The notes under the pieces: generated by a model | Told to the model about the DNA's origin: nothing | Databases searched by the model: none | Seen by the model: only the letters and a program-made list of their open reading frames with translations | NCBI GenBank assembly: GCA_020632795.1 | Contig: JACKEV010000007.1 | Span: 434,001-498,000 of the forward strand | DNA length: 64,000 nucleotides | Source: Alphaproteobacteria bacterium | GTDB lineage: Bacteria; Myxococcota_A; UBA796; CAJQPC01 | Direction of reading: 5' to 3' | Translations under genes and position numbers: made by a program | Shown: piece by piece, positions 24,141 to 33,003 of the stretch | How the letters are laid out: each line of letters starts with the position of its first letter | Numbering within the stretch: the first letter of the stretch is position 1

Positions 24141-27100
24141 TCAAGGGCTGGTGAGGCGGACGGCGGGGTCGCCGAGCAGGATGAAGTCGCTCAGGGCCTG
24201 GCTACGCATCCAGGTGTAGGCGCGCCAGTGGGTGTCGACCTCGAAGGGGTTGCCTCGGGCGAGGGCGCGGGCTTCGCGGTCGTGGTCGTGCATCAGATCG
24301 GCGTTGAGCCTCTCGGCCTCAGACCGGAGCGGCGACATCGCCACGCCAGCGCGTCGCCCATCGGCGAGCGCTCGAAGCAGCGCCATGATGGGCTGGTAGG
24401 CCGGGGTCCGGTTGTTGGCGTAGTCCCGGAAGGCCACGTCGGTCACCTGATTGAGCGCGCCGATGAAGACGAGGGGGCCAGCGGGGTTGAGCAGCGCGGC
24501 TTGAGGGAGCGGCGCGATGAAACCCGCAGGATCGAGCGGCACCCCCTTCAGGAACGTCCGCTCCATGTTGGCCGCCTCTTTGAGGTCCCGCCATCCTCGG
24601 GTCTGGAGCACGATGGTGTCGCGATCCAGGGTGCCCGCCGCGTAGGCCGCGAACGCGATCCAGGCCCCAGCCTCCACCCAGCTCCCCTCAGCGACGGACG
24701 AGGCTGTGAGCCACTCATTGCTACCTCTGGCCTTGAGGGCCCCCTGCAGGCGGCGCTGGGCGGCCGGATCAGCCCAACCCTCGCGGGGAGGAGCGCCTCG
24801 GCCCTGGCTGATCGACAGGAGGACGCCTTGTCGGGCCTCCTGTGCAGCGCGGGGCAGGGCCTCCAGGAGCGTCAGATCGTCTCCTGTCACCACAGCGCGC
24901 TCCGACAGATCGGCGCGGAGCGGCCTCACCAGATACTCGTTCGCCGCCCCCAGGGCCCTGGAGCCATCCTGGACGGCGTGGACGCGGATGGGGGGCTCGC
25001 CGGTCGTCGGGCGGTCCGTGCGCTCCATGTGCAGGATGCGCTCCGCGTAGAACCGGTACGCATCCAGCTCGTCGAAGGCGATCCGGCCGACAAAGGTCTC
25101 GGCCGGGAGGATCCGTTCGACCATGAAGGGCAGCCGGTCGGGCGTGCCGACCAGGGTGAGGTAGCGCGGGAGGTCCCGATGCTGGAGCGTACGGAACCAC
25201 CGCGCGATCGCTTCGGGTTGGCCCCCCCCGTCGACGGGGAGGCGGAGCACCTCGGCGTAGGCACCCTGCTCTTCCTCTCGCGCCGCGATGAGCGGGCGGA
25301 TGGCGTCAAGCAGCGCCTCGCCCTCCTCGCCCTCCGGCACGATGACGCCCCAGCGCTGCACGCGCAGGTCGTTCGGGTTGCCGCTGGGATCGCTCAAGAA
25401 TTGCGTTCCTTCGGAGAGCCATGACGGTGGCCGGAAGGGCTCGGCGTCCTCGCTCTCCGTCGGCGTCTCGGGCTCAGGTCCCGGGGCTTCGGTGCCAGGG
25501 GCCCCGCCGGGGAGGAAGAGGGCCAGCCGCGCGCCTCGTTTGCCGCCAATATCCTGCTGCATTCTCGCCGCCGTGCTCATCTCGACGATCGAGCCGCCTT
25601 CTCTCCAGACCTGCAGGATCGCCCCGATGATCCGGATCAAGCTCCAGCTCCCCAGCTGATGCAGCGGCCCCACCGCGGGCACCCCGAGCTGCTCCACGAG
25701 CCTGGCCAGCAGCAGCGAATTGCCCTGGCCTTGGAGGTCGGGGTTGGGGATCGCGAGGGAGAGCAGAGCCGGCGCCGGATGCGGCTCGAACAGCTCGCCC
25801 AGGTGCGATGGACTGGTGGGTGTCGGGGCGGAGTCGCCCCAGGTCATCCAGGTCTCCTCTGAGTCAGAAGACGTATGGCACAGGACGTGGACCAACCAGG
25901 GAGTGCGGCCCTGTCTGCGCAGATCGGCCAGTACGGACGCCAGCTTCTTCGGGGTGACCTGGTCCACTTCGACGACCGGCAGCGGTCCGCTCTCCAGAGC
26001 GTTGCGGTGCTGGTGGACGTCCAAGGAGCCACCCGCGTCCGACCACAGGAACAGCGCGCAGGGCTCGGGGCCCTCGGCCGGCGGACGCCAGCGGGCGTCC
26101 CGGAGCACGCGGACGATCGCGTTCCCCTCTCCGGCAGCGAAGGTTCCAAACCCACGCATCTCCAGAAGCTCCCAAGGCAGGAGCTGGGCGGCCACGGAGG
26201 ACGATCCGGTGGAGATGAGCAGCTGTCGGATGTCTCGACCCAGCTGGCCCTGTACCTCCTGGGGAAGCGACCTCGTCAGCAGCCTCGCTCGCTGCTCGAG
26301 CTCCCTCGGATCGCCCCGGGTGTACAGGTTGTCCCGAATCTGTGCCGACTCCTCCCACCTCCACGGGGATTGGAACGTGACCTCCTCAACCGCACCGTCG
26401 TGGTGGAGTCGGAATTTCTCCCGAGGCCCGAAGTTGAACGCCTCGAACGCCAGCACTGCCCGGTCTGCAGACAGGCCGATGGGCGGCGGCGTGGGGGGCG
26501 GTGGGGTTTCCTCTTCCGTCTCCGTCTCTGTCTCCGCCCCGTCGTCGTCCTCGACGTCCCCCCCGTCCTCGACCGCGATCGGGAATGGCGGCTCCTCGTG
26601 GGCGTCCATCGCGTCGTCAAACACAGTGTCCGCCCGCCCGACCTCGTCCTTGAACGCGAAGAAGGCGTCCCGGGGTGTGCCGCCGTTGAGCAGCACCTTG
26701 TAGGTGGGCGCCAGGGCCTCTCGCAGAGCCTCTGTGCCTTCCGAGAGGGCGACCGGCAGGGTGTCCTCGCCCAGGAAGGCGTCCAGGGACTCGATGGGGC
26801 CACCTTCATCGGGCAGCAGCCCCTCGAAGAGCACCAGCGCCGGGCCGACCTGCGGCACTCGCTGCTCCAGCAGCTCCCACTCCTCGGTCGCCGGCAGCGG
26901 CCCGATGAGGTGCAGCACCTCACCGTACGGCCGCTCCGTCCAGGACAGGAGCGCGTCGAGGCGGATCCCGGCCACCCCGACCTCGCCGCCACGGCCGGTC
27001 TCGTTGATCCAGCGGGTCACCCGGGCGGCCATCGCGGCGAGGGGGGCGTCGGCCCGGGTGGCGACGAGCAGCACGCCCCACTCGGTCTGCTCCATGACGT

Positions 27101-29642
27101 CGTGGGCGGCCAGCGCCTCGACCTCCTCGGCGCTCAGGGTGGCCCAGGCCTGGGGGGCGAGGCGCACGGGGGAGCGGCCTCGGGCGACGCCCTGCCAGCG
27201 GCCGATCCAGGCGGCGTCGCCGAAGCGCAGCAGCGCGAACAGGAGCAGGTCCGGGCCCAGGCCGCGCCGCACCAGCGCGAGCACCTGGTCGGCTTCGGTG
27301 CCCTCCACCAGCGCGTCGATCCCGCGGTCGATGAGGGCGTCGTGGACGAGGAAGCCCTGCGCGACGGCGGTCATCCCCAGCGAATGGAGCCAGCGCTCGG
27401 CGACGGCGCGGGCCTTCGTGACCGGATCTTCGGAGGGCTCGACGCGCGCCTCCCAGACCTTGAGCAGGCTGATCCCCGGGGACTGATCAGGCGCCAGCAG
27501 GGCCATCACCGTGGCGCCTCGGGCGCAGGCCATGGCCAGCTCGGCCGGGGAGGGCATGGCCTGGGTGGGTGTCGTGGGGTCGAAGCCCAGCCAGCCCGAG
27601 CCGCCCAGGACCAGCACGACGCTGCCCGGGTGGGCGGCCTCGCTGAGCAGCGCGCGCCAGTCCTCGCTCGCCCCCAGCGCGATCCGGAGCGGGGGAACGA
27701 CCCCCGCCCGCTGCAGAGCGTCCCGGATCGCCGGCCAGTCCTCGGGCACCTCGCCCCAGCGGACCACGAGGGTCATGGGGGCGGCGGGCTCAGCGGTCAG
27801 GGGGAGGTGCGCGCCCAGCTCTGCGGTGAGGGCCGAGAGATCCTCTGCCTCCGGGCGCATCCACGCGGCGTACCGGACCAGCTCCAGCAGGCCCTCGATC
27901 GGGGTCTCTCGGGCGGACGCGGCGACCGCGACCAGGGTCTCCGCGCCGATCGTCTGGGGGATCAACGGAACGGAGAAGAGGTTCCACATTGCCTCCCGCT
28001 CGCCGTAGGAGGGGAAGGTGGTGTCCAGGAGCTGCGCGAGCCGGCTCCGCAGGGCCGTCAGGTCCTCGTCCTCGGGGGAATGCTCTTCCGAGACCTCGTG
28101 TTCATCGGCATCATGAGCAGGGGGTGGGCGACCGGCCTCCCGCTCCACCGCCCCCGCGAACACCCCGCCCAGCCGCCCCAGCACCTCGGCCACCACCGGG
28201 TCCAGGTCCGTCGCCGCGAGGGCCTCGGGGTCCGCGAGCACCTTCGCCCAGGGTGCATTGGAGTGGCCGAGCTTCTCGCCCACCCGGGTGAGCAGGTCCA
28301 GGGCGACCTCCAGCGGTGCAGCGTCCAGCAGCCGCGCGCGGACCCCTGGGGCGAAGTCATGGGACGCCCCCGCGGGCACGAACAGGCCGCCCATCCACAG
28401 CTCCGCCTCCACCTCCGGGCCGGCCTGCGGCAGCGCGATCTGCCGGATATACCGTACCATTGGCAGGCTCAGAGCCGGGCTCATGGCGACCAGCCCGGCC
28501 AGCAGGCGAGCGTCCTCCGAGCTGGCGGCCTGGAAGCGCTCCACCCGCTGGGCGGCGTCCTGGGGCGGGCGAGGGGCCGTGCCGGCCACCCAGTCCGCGG
28601 CCCGCAGGGCCCCACCGCTGGCGAGCTGCCGCGCCCACTGCCCCAGGGCCTCCGGCGAGAAGGACAGGACGGGCACCGGCACCGGGTCCGCGCGCTGATG
28701 GCGCCGCCGGAGGGGCGCCCAGCGGTGGTGGGCCAGCGGCGTGAGGGCGCCAAGGCTGTGCAGGTGTCCCGGCAGCGCCCGCCGTACGGCCGTGCGCCGA
28801 AGCAGGGTCGGAGGCAGCACGCTCAGGATGAGGACCGGCCCGTGTCGCCCCAGGCTTCGGAGCGCTCCGGGCACCGTGCCGGTCCACCACCCCGACCCCA
28901 GCAGGTCGGAGAGCACCAGCACGAGCTGCTGGCCGGTGGGGTCAGCCAGGGTCTCCGGGGGCGAGGTGGGCGGGTCGCGCAGCCCTTTGGCCACGCGCGG
29001 GTCAGCGCTGGCGTCGAGGCCCCACACCGAGACCTCCCGGAACGCCCGCTGCCACTTCAGGACGCGCAGCAAGGGCGGCAGCAGGTACGCCCAGGGCTCC
29101 ATCGTGCGGCTGCGGTCCACCACGATCGCCAGGCGCAGGCGCTTCTCCCGCTCCTGGGCGTAGACCGGGTGCAGGAAGCCGGTGCGGGCGAAGCGCTCCA
29201 GGGTCGCCACGTCGTCCAGAGCGCCGCTGGTGGGCCGAGCGCGCCGCTGGACCAGGGGTCGAAGGGCCTCGGAGAGGGCCAGGGGTGGCGCCTCCTGGCG
29301 CAGCGCGGGGACCCGGGCGCGGGCGCGTTGGCGGTCCGGTTGGGGCGCGGTGGTCGGCGCGTTCTCCTTGGCTGTCGGGCTCGGTGACCTGCCGTCCTGG
29401 TCGCCGGGCCTCTGGTCCGCCGTGTCGTCCGGGTGCTCCGTATCGTCCATCTGCTCCGGGTCGTCCGCGTGCGGCTTGTCGTCCGCAGGAAGCGCGTCGT
29501 CCTGACGATCTGGCGGCCCCCCCTCCACCGGCTGCCCGAGCATCCGGGCGTGCAGCCAGGCCAGGTCCGCCAGCAGCAGCGGATCCGGGACCTCGCCGGC
29601 CTCGGCCTGGCGCAGCAGGAGCTGGAGCAGAGCGTCGCTCAC
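24141..29642 (-). CDS. Giant vWA-type fusion protein with degenerate CHAT-like and protease domains
   Basis: 1833 residues. (1) Residues 1-145: short helical start, acidic and Arg-rich linkers. (2) About 165-350: vWA-like domain of SAV_2336 type, with L-A-I-V-V-D-R-S-R-T-M at 171-181 where vWA proteins have the D-x-S-x-S metal site. (3) About 350-500: helical. (4) About 527-595: compact helical domain resembling effector-associated adaptor domains. (5) About 620-1010: alpha/beta regions I cannot name. (6) About 1060-1380: CHAT-like, with L-P-W-E-L-L at 1155-1160 and His1256 (L-C-H-T-S-S-D), but A-I-P-N where the catalytic Cys is expected (about 1297). (7) About 1415-1833: copy of the downstream protease with Gln1613 and Tyr1667 in place of His and Cys. 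Overlaps the MoxR gene by four bases. Likely scaffold and sensor that holds or regulates the active proteases. Confidence 0.75.
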   Translation of the reverse strand: MSDALLQLLLRQAEAGEVPDPLLLADLAWLHARMLGQPVEGGPPDRQDDALPADDKPHADDPEQMDDTEHPDDTADQRPGDQDGRSPSPTAKENAPTTAPQPDRQRARARVPALRQEAPPLALSEALRPLVQRRARPTSGALDDVATLERFARTGFLHPVYAQEREKRLRLAIVVDRSRTMEPWAYLLPPLLRVLKWQRAFREVSVWGLDASADPRVAKGLRDPPTSPPETLADPTGQQLVLVLSDLLGSGWWTGTVPGALRSLGRHGPVLILSVLPPTLLRRTAVRRALPGHLHSLGALTPLAHHRWAPLRRRHQRADPVPVPVLSFSPEALGQWARQLASGGALRAADWVAGTAPRPPQDAAQRVERFQAASSEDARLLAGLVAMSPALSLPMVRYIRQIALPQAGPEVEAELWMGGLFVPAGASHDFAPGVRARLLDAAPLEVALDLLTRVGEKLGHSNAPWAKVLADPEALAATDLDPVVAEVLGRLGGVFAGAVEREAGRPPPAHDADEHEVSEEHSPEDEDLTALRSRLAQLLDTTFPSYGEREAMWNLFSVPLIPQTIGAETLVAVAASARETPIEGLLELVRYAAWMRPEAEDLSALTAELGAHLPLTAEPAAPMTLVVRWGEVPEDWPAIRDALQRAGVVPPLRIALGASEDWRALLSEAAHPGSVVLVLGGSGWLGFDPTTPTQAMPSPAELAMACARGATVMALLAPDQSPGISLLKVWEARVEPSEDPVTKARAVAERWLHSLGMTAVAQGFLVHDALIDRGIDALVEGTEADQVLALVRRGLGPDLLLFALLRFGDAAWIGRWQGVARGRSPVRLAPQAWATLSAEEVEALAAHDVMEQTEWGVLLVATRADAPLAAMAARVTRWINETGRGGEVGVAGIRLDALLSWTERPYGEVLHLIGPLPATEEWELLEQRVPQVGPALVLFEGLLPDEGGPIESLDAFLGEDTLPVALSEGTEALREALAPTYKVLLNGGTPRDAFFAFKDEVGRADTVFDDAMDAHEEPPFPIAVEDGGDVEDDDGAETETETEEETPPPPTPPPIGLSADRAVLAFEAFNFGPREKFRLHHDGAVEEVTFQSPWRWEESAQIRDNLYTRGDPRELEQRARLLTRSLPQEVQGQLGRDIRQLLISTGSSSVAAQLLPWELLEMRGFGTFAAGEGNAIVRVLRDARWRPPAEGPEPCALFLWSDAGGSLDVHQHRNALESGPLPVVEVDQVTPKKLASVLADLRRQGRTPWLVHVLCHTSSDSEETWMTWGDSAPTPTSPSHLGELFEPHPAPALLSLAIPNPDLQGQGNSLLLARLVEQLGVPAVGPLHQLGSWSLIRIIGAILQVWREGGSIVEMSTAARMQQDIGGKRGARLALFLPGGAPGTEAPGPEPETPTESEDAEPFRPPSWLSEGTQFLSDPSGNPNDLRVQRWGVIVPEGEEGEALLDAIRPLIAAREEEQGAYAEVLRLPVDGGGQPEAIARWFRTLQHRDLPRYLTLVGTPDRLPFMVERILPAETFVGRIAFDELDAYRFYAERILHMERTDRPTTGEPPIRVHAVQDGSRALGAANEYLVRPLRADLSERAVVTGDDLTLLEALPRAAQEARQGVLLSISQGRGAPPREGWADPAAQRRLQGALKARGSNEWLTASSVAEGSWVEAGAWIAFAAYAAGTLDRDTIVLQTRGWRDLKEAANMERTFLKGVPLDPAGFIAPLPQAALLNPAGPLVFIGALNQVTDVAFRDYANNRTPAYQPIMALLRALADGRRAGVAMSPLRSEAERLNADLMHDHDREARALARGNPFEVDTHWRAYTWMRSQALSDFILLGDPAVRLTSP

Positions 29643-30697
29643 GACTTCCGCAGGTTCCGAAGCAGGGTGTCGAGGGCCAGCGTCTCGATCCGCCTGGCGT
29701 CCTCCTTGTCATCCCAGGTCCTGCCGGTCAGGTACAGGGCGTTCAGGAGCTGGTCGTTCGCCAGCACCTCGCCCGCCGCGCGGCGGTCCACCAGCGCCTG
29801 CACATAGGTGCTCGCGGCCTCGACCGCGTCCCCGCCGGGGAGCTGGGAGTTGGCGATGTTCGTCGCCTCCCGGAGGGCCTCGTCCCGGTTCGTGGGGGGC
29901 TCCAGCTTCAGGCGCAGGCAGCGGCGCAGGAAGGGCGGCGGGAAGTCCCGCTGGAAGTTGCTGGTCATGACCACGATGGGGAAGTGGCGGCACAGCACCT
30001 GCCCCTTGATGACCTCGATCTGGGGGGTCTGCTCCGGGTGGGCGGGGTCGAAGTCGTGGGGGCGGACGTGCACCTTGTCCGGGTTGTTCTGGCCCGCGCG
30101 CGCCTCGATCTCGTGGGCGCGGCTGATCTCCGGGATCGTGAACCGTGCCTGCTCCAGGTAGAACAGCAGGTCGTTGGGCAGGTCGATGTCGCACTTGTCC
30201 AGCTCGTCGATGAGCAGCACGCGGGGGTGCGCCTCGTAGGCCAGCGCGGTGCCCAGGGGGCCGAGCTGGATGTACTGGTGGACCGGGGGCGGGCGCGGTG
30301 GCGGTGCGTTCTGCTGCCGTGGCGTGTGCGCCAGGATGGTGGCCTCCTGGAGCCGGCCGACCGCGTCGTAGTCGTAGAGTGCCCGGCGCACCTCGGTGCG
30401 GGAGTTGATCGGCCACTCCAGCACGTGGCCGAGGCCCAGCTCATAGGCCAGGTCGTAGGCCATCATCGACTTGCCGCTGCCCGCCTCGCCCTGGACCAGG
30501 ATGGGGCGGCGCAGGTGCAGCGCGGCGTTGACCACGTCCAGCTCACGCTGGTTCCATTGGCGGCGCAGCCGCTTCTTCTTGTGCTGGTTCGCCCCGAGGC
30601 GGCGCCAGGGCGGCGGCTCCGGCAGGGCCCTGGGCCCCTCCGCGGGCGGGTCGGAGGCTCCAGTGAACAGGTGCCAGGTGCTCTTGTTCTTGGCCAT
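29639..30697 (-). CDS. MoxR-type AAA+ ATPase
   Basis: 352 residues. Basic N-terminal tail, Walker A G-E-A-G-S-G-K-S at 70-77, Walker B V-L-L-I-D-E-L-D-K at 160-168, sensor-1 V-V-M-T-S-N in mid-protein and the Arg-finger region P-P-P-F-L-R-R-C-L-R-L-K-L. This fits the MoxR/dynein-related AAA+ proteins that partner vWA proteins as remodelling chaperones. It lies between the CHAT-VMAP gene (12-nt gap) and the vWA giant (ATGA overlap), the arrangement of ternary VMAP conflict systems. Expected to use ATP to load or release the vWA/effector complex. Confidence 0.9.
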   Translation of the reverse strand: MAKNKSTWHLFTGASDPPAEGPRALPEPPPWRRLGANQHKKKRLRRQWNQRELDVVNAALHLRRPILVQGEAGSGKSMMAYDLAYELGLGHVLEWPINSRTEVRRALYDYDAVGRLQEATILAHTPRQQNAPPPRPPPVHQYIQLGPLGTALAYEAHPRVLLIDELDKCDIDLPNDLLFYLEQARFTIPEISRAHEIEARAGQNNPDKVHVRPHDFDPAHPEQTPQIEVIKGQVLCRHFPIVVMTSNFQRDFPPPFLRRCLRLKLEPPTNRDEALREATNIANSQLPGGDAVEAASTYVQALVDRRAAGEVLANDQLLNALYLTGRTWDDKEDARRIETLALDTLLRNLRKS

Positions 30698-30709
30698 CGG
30701 GGCTCCGGG

Positions 30710-32902
30710 TCAGAAACTGAGGCCGTCGTCGTCCGGGACGTCGACGTCGGGATCAGCGAAGAGGATGGTGAAGGGCGGCGCGTCGCCCCTGGCGCGCAGG
30801 TCACGGGCTCGCGCCGGGATGTCCTGGGCGCGCAGGCCGCTCACGAACTCGACCAGCGCGGGGGAGGGGCCCTCCTCGGCGTCCTGTTGACTCCAGACGA
30901 CCACCGGCACGCCTTGAAGGCAGGCGCCCAGCACCGCGCCGAGGGCGCCGGACTCCGGGTCCTCCGGGTCGGGAGGGCCCTCGATGACCACGCAGCCGGT
31001 GGTGGAGGGCGGGTTCGTCGCGTCGCTGACCAACTCCTGGACAGCCTCCATGCACAGGCCCTCCGGGTCGAACAGCAGCGGCGCCTGCGTCGGGTCGGTG
31101 GGGTCGAAATCCTCGGGGTGTACCGGGGTCAGCGCGTCACCCTGTCGGGTCCACCGAGCCCGCACCCGCTGCCGCATGGCGGCCTGCTCCTGCTCCGCGA
31201 AGCGGACCACGACGGCGTAGTCCTTCCCCAGCGGCACGCGCCCGGCCCTGAGCCGATCGAATCGCCGGGTCAGCAGGCTGTCCACGTTGACCAGGAACTG
31301 CACCGTGGAGCGGGCCAGGTTCAGCGTGCTGGCTGCTGCGTTCACCCAGAAGCCCACCAGCTTGGGAAGCACCTTGTCGAGCGTCGCCTCTGTCAGCTCC
31401 TTGGGGGCATTCCTGGGGTAGGGCAGAGGGGTCATCTTGCCGCCGGCGATCGTCCAGGCCCGGACCTCGACGCTGTCCTCGCCATACTCGTTCTCTTCGA
31501 TCCGGATGAGCAGCACGCCCGGCTGGGGTCCGACCTGCGCCGCCCAGCGCCCTCGCTCCTGCGCGCGCCGGGCCTCGTCGGGCTCCAGGGTGGTGAGGGC
31601 CTCCTCCAGCCAGGCCTCCAGCGCCGGCCAGTCGCCGCCCGCCCCCAGAGCGTGGGCGAAGCGCAGCAGCGTGCGGGCCTCGACCGCCCCGCCCCGGTCC
31701 ACTGGACGCGACCAGGCCAGGCGCTGGGCGATGCCCAGGGCGAGCTGGCCGCCGTCCTGGGCCAGCACGCCCTCCCCGACGGCGACGTCGGAGGGCGGCA
31801 GGGCCCTGCGCACCGCGCCCATGTCCAGGCCCTGAGCGTTCACCAGCCTCTGCAGCTTCAGCGCGAGGGGGAGGAAGCCGGTCGGGTACGCGCTCGCGTT
31901 CAGGGCCGGGCCGGCGCGCGGCCCCAGCTCGCCCCGCAGGTAGACCACCGCGGAGGCCCAGGCCTCGACGCCCTCCAGGCTGGCCCGGGCCTGCCCGGCG
32001 CTGAACACCGGGTGCCGGCCGTGCGGGTCCAGCAGGCCGCGGTAGAAGCGGGCGGACAGGGCGCGGGCCTCGTCGGACTGCACCGGGTGGAGCTGGCCGA
32101 TGACCAGGGCCACGCCGCCCCGGGCGAGCTGGCCGGCGGCGCTGCCCAGGGGGGTGGCCGCGGCGCCCTCGCAGGACTCCAGGACGACAAGCCGGGGGCC
32201 GGGCCAGGGCGGGTCGGGCAGGGCGCGCACCAGGGCCTCGACGGGCAGCCAGTCGTCCGCGTCGCCGTCCAGCAGCAGCTCGGCGGTGCCGGCGTTCACC
32301 CGCCCGTGGCCGATGTAGTGCAGGACATCGGGGTGTCTGGCGCTCAGCAGGCCTGAGAGGTTGCCCCGGGTGTGGGCCGAGACCTCCACCAGGGTCGCGG
32401 CGAGCTGGCCGTCGCGGTCCAGCCAGCGCTTGAGGCGCTCGGCCGCGCGGGCGCTGGGCTTGTCGGCGGTGTGCAGCACCAGCATCGTCTTGAGGTCCGA
32501 GGCCGCGAGCGGCAGGCCCTCCGGCCCGCCCAGGATCTCCCGGACCACCACGACGTCCTTGCGCTTCGCCAGCGCCCCTGCGGCCTCCCAGGGGATGGCC
32601 TCCAGCCAGGGGGCGTCCTGGTCCAGCCGGAGCTGGATGAGCACCGGCCCCCGACGCTCGTCCAGCTTGCGCATCACCCAGGCCCATGGCCCGTCGGGCA
32701 GCAGCGCCTGACGCAGGGCCGTCCGCTCGTCCTCGGCGTCGTCCTCGCCCGCGATCGCCGCGAAGCGCTCCAGCCGGGCCCGATTCCAGCCCTCCAGTTG
32801 GTAGGAGTGGCCCACGTCCACGCTGCCTGCCGCGAAGGGCGTCACCCGGACCGCGTCGCCGTCGACGACCTCCATCCAGAGCTTGATCCAGGTTCCGCTC
32901 AT
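30710..32902 (-). CDS. CHAT protease fused to VMAP-C domain
   Basis: 730 residues. A CHAT (caspase-like) domain at about 85-320 has I-P-W-E-A at 103-107, catalytic His199 in H-Y-I-G-H-G-R and Cys244 in V-L-E-S-C-E-G, so it looks active. A helical connector (about 340-450) precedes a C-terminal domain (about 455-725) recognisable as VMAP-C: L-L-I-R-I-E-E-N, V-Q-F-L-V-N-V-D-S-L-L, V-P-L-G-K-D-Y-A-V-V-V-R, G-V-P-V-V-V-W and the closing F-A-D-P-D-V-D-V-P. VMAP-C was defined in proteins associated with vWA and MoxR in NTP-dependent conflict systems. First gene of the four-gene operon and the likely trigger-sensing partner of the MoxR ATPase. Confidence 0.85.
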   Translation of the reverse strand: MSGTWIKLWMEVVDGDAVRVTPFAAGSVDVGHSYQLEGWNRARLERFAAIAGEDDAEDERTALRQALLPDGPWAWVMRKLDERRGPVLIQLRLDQDAPWLEAIPWEAAGALAKRKDVVVVREILGGPEGLPLAASDLKTMLVLHTADKPSARAAERLKRWLDRDGQLAATLVEVSAHTRGNLSGLLSARHPDVLHYIGHGRVNAGTAELLLDGDADDWLPVEALVRALPDPPWPGPRLVVLESCEGAAATPLGSAAGQLARGGVALVIGQLHPVQSDEARALSARFYRGLLDPHGRHPVFSAGQARASLEGVEAWASAVVYLRGELGPRAGPALNASAYPTGFLPLALKLQRLVNAQGLDMGAVRRALPPSDVAVGEGVLAQDGGQLALGIAQRLAWSRPVDRGGAVEARTLLRFAHALGAGGDWPALEAWLEEALTTLEPDEARRAQERGRWAAQVGPQPGVLLIRIEENEYGEDSVEVRAWTIAGGKMTPLPYPRNAPKELTEATLDKVLPKLVGFWVNAAASTLNLARSTVQFLVNVDSLLTRRFDRLRAGRVPLGKDYAVVVRFAEQEQAAMRQRVRARWTRQGDALTPVHPEDFDPTDPTQAPLLFDPEGLCMEAVQELVSDATNPPSTTGCVVIEGPPDPEDPESGALGAVLGACLQGVPVVVWSQQDAEEGPSPALVEFVSGLRAQDIPARARDLRARGDAPPFTILFADPDVDVPDDDGLSF

Positions 32903-32912
32903 GTTGCCCCGC

Positions 32913-32939
32913 GTTCTACCACGGCACTTTTTTTCACAA
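32913..32939 (-). promoter_or_regulatory. Candidate promoter of the conflict operon
   Basis: On the minus strand TTGTGA (32939-32934), 15-bp spacer including an A7 run, TAGAAC (32918-32913), eleven bases before the ATG at 32902. It would give a very short leader. The operon would then be transcribed separately from the upstream his genes, 101 bp away. Confidence 0.35.
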
Positions 32940-33003
32940 TGGCGATCACAACGCGGTCCCCCGACGCCATCCCCTTATGAGCGCGCGCCGCGCCTCCGGC
33001 GGT

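Noticed and set aside
28098..28114. About 16-base match with the hairpin near 43700
   Set aside because: A match of this length is expected by chance in a window this size; no further similarity.
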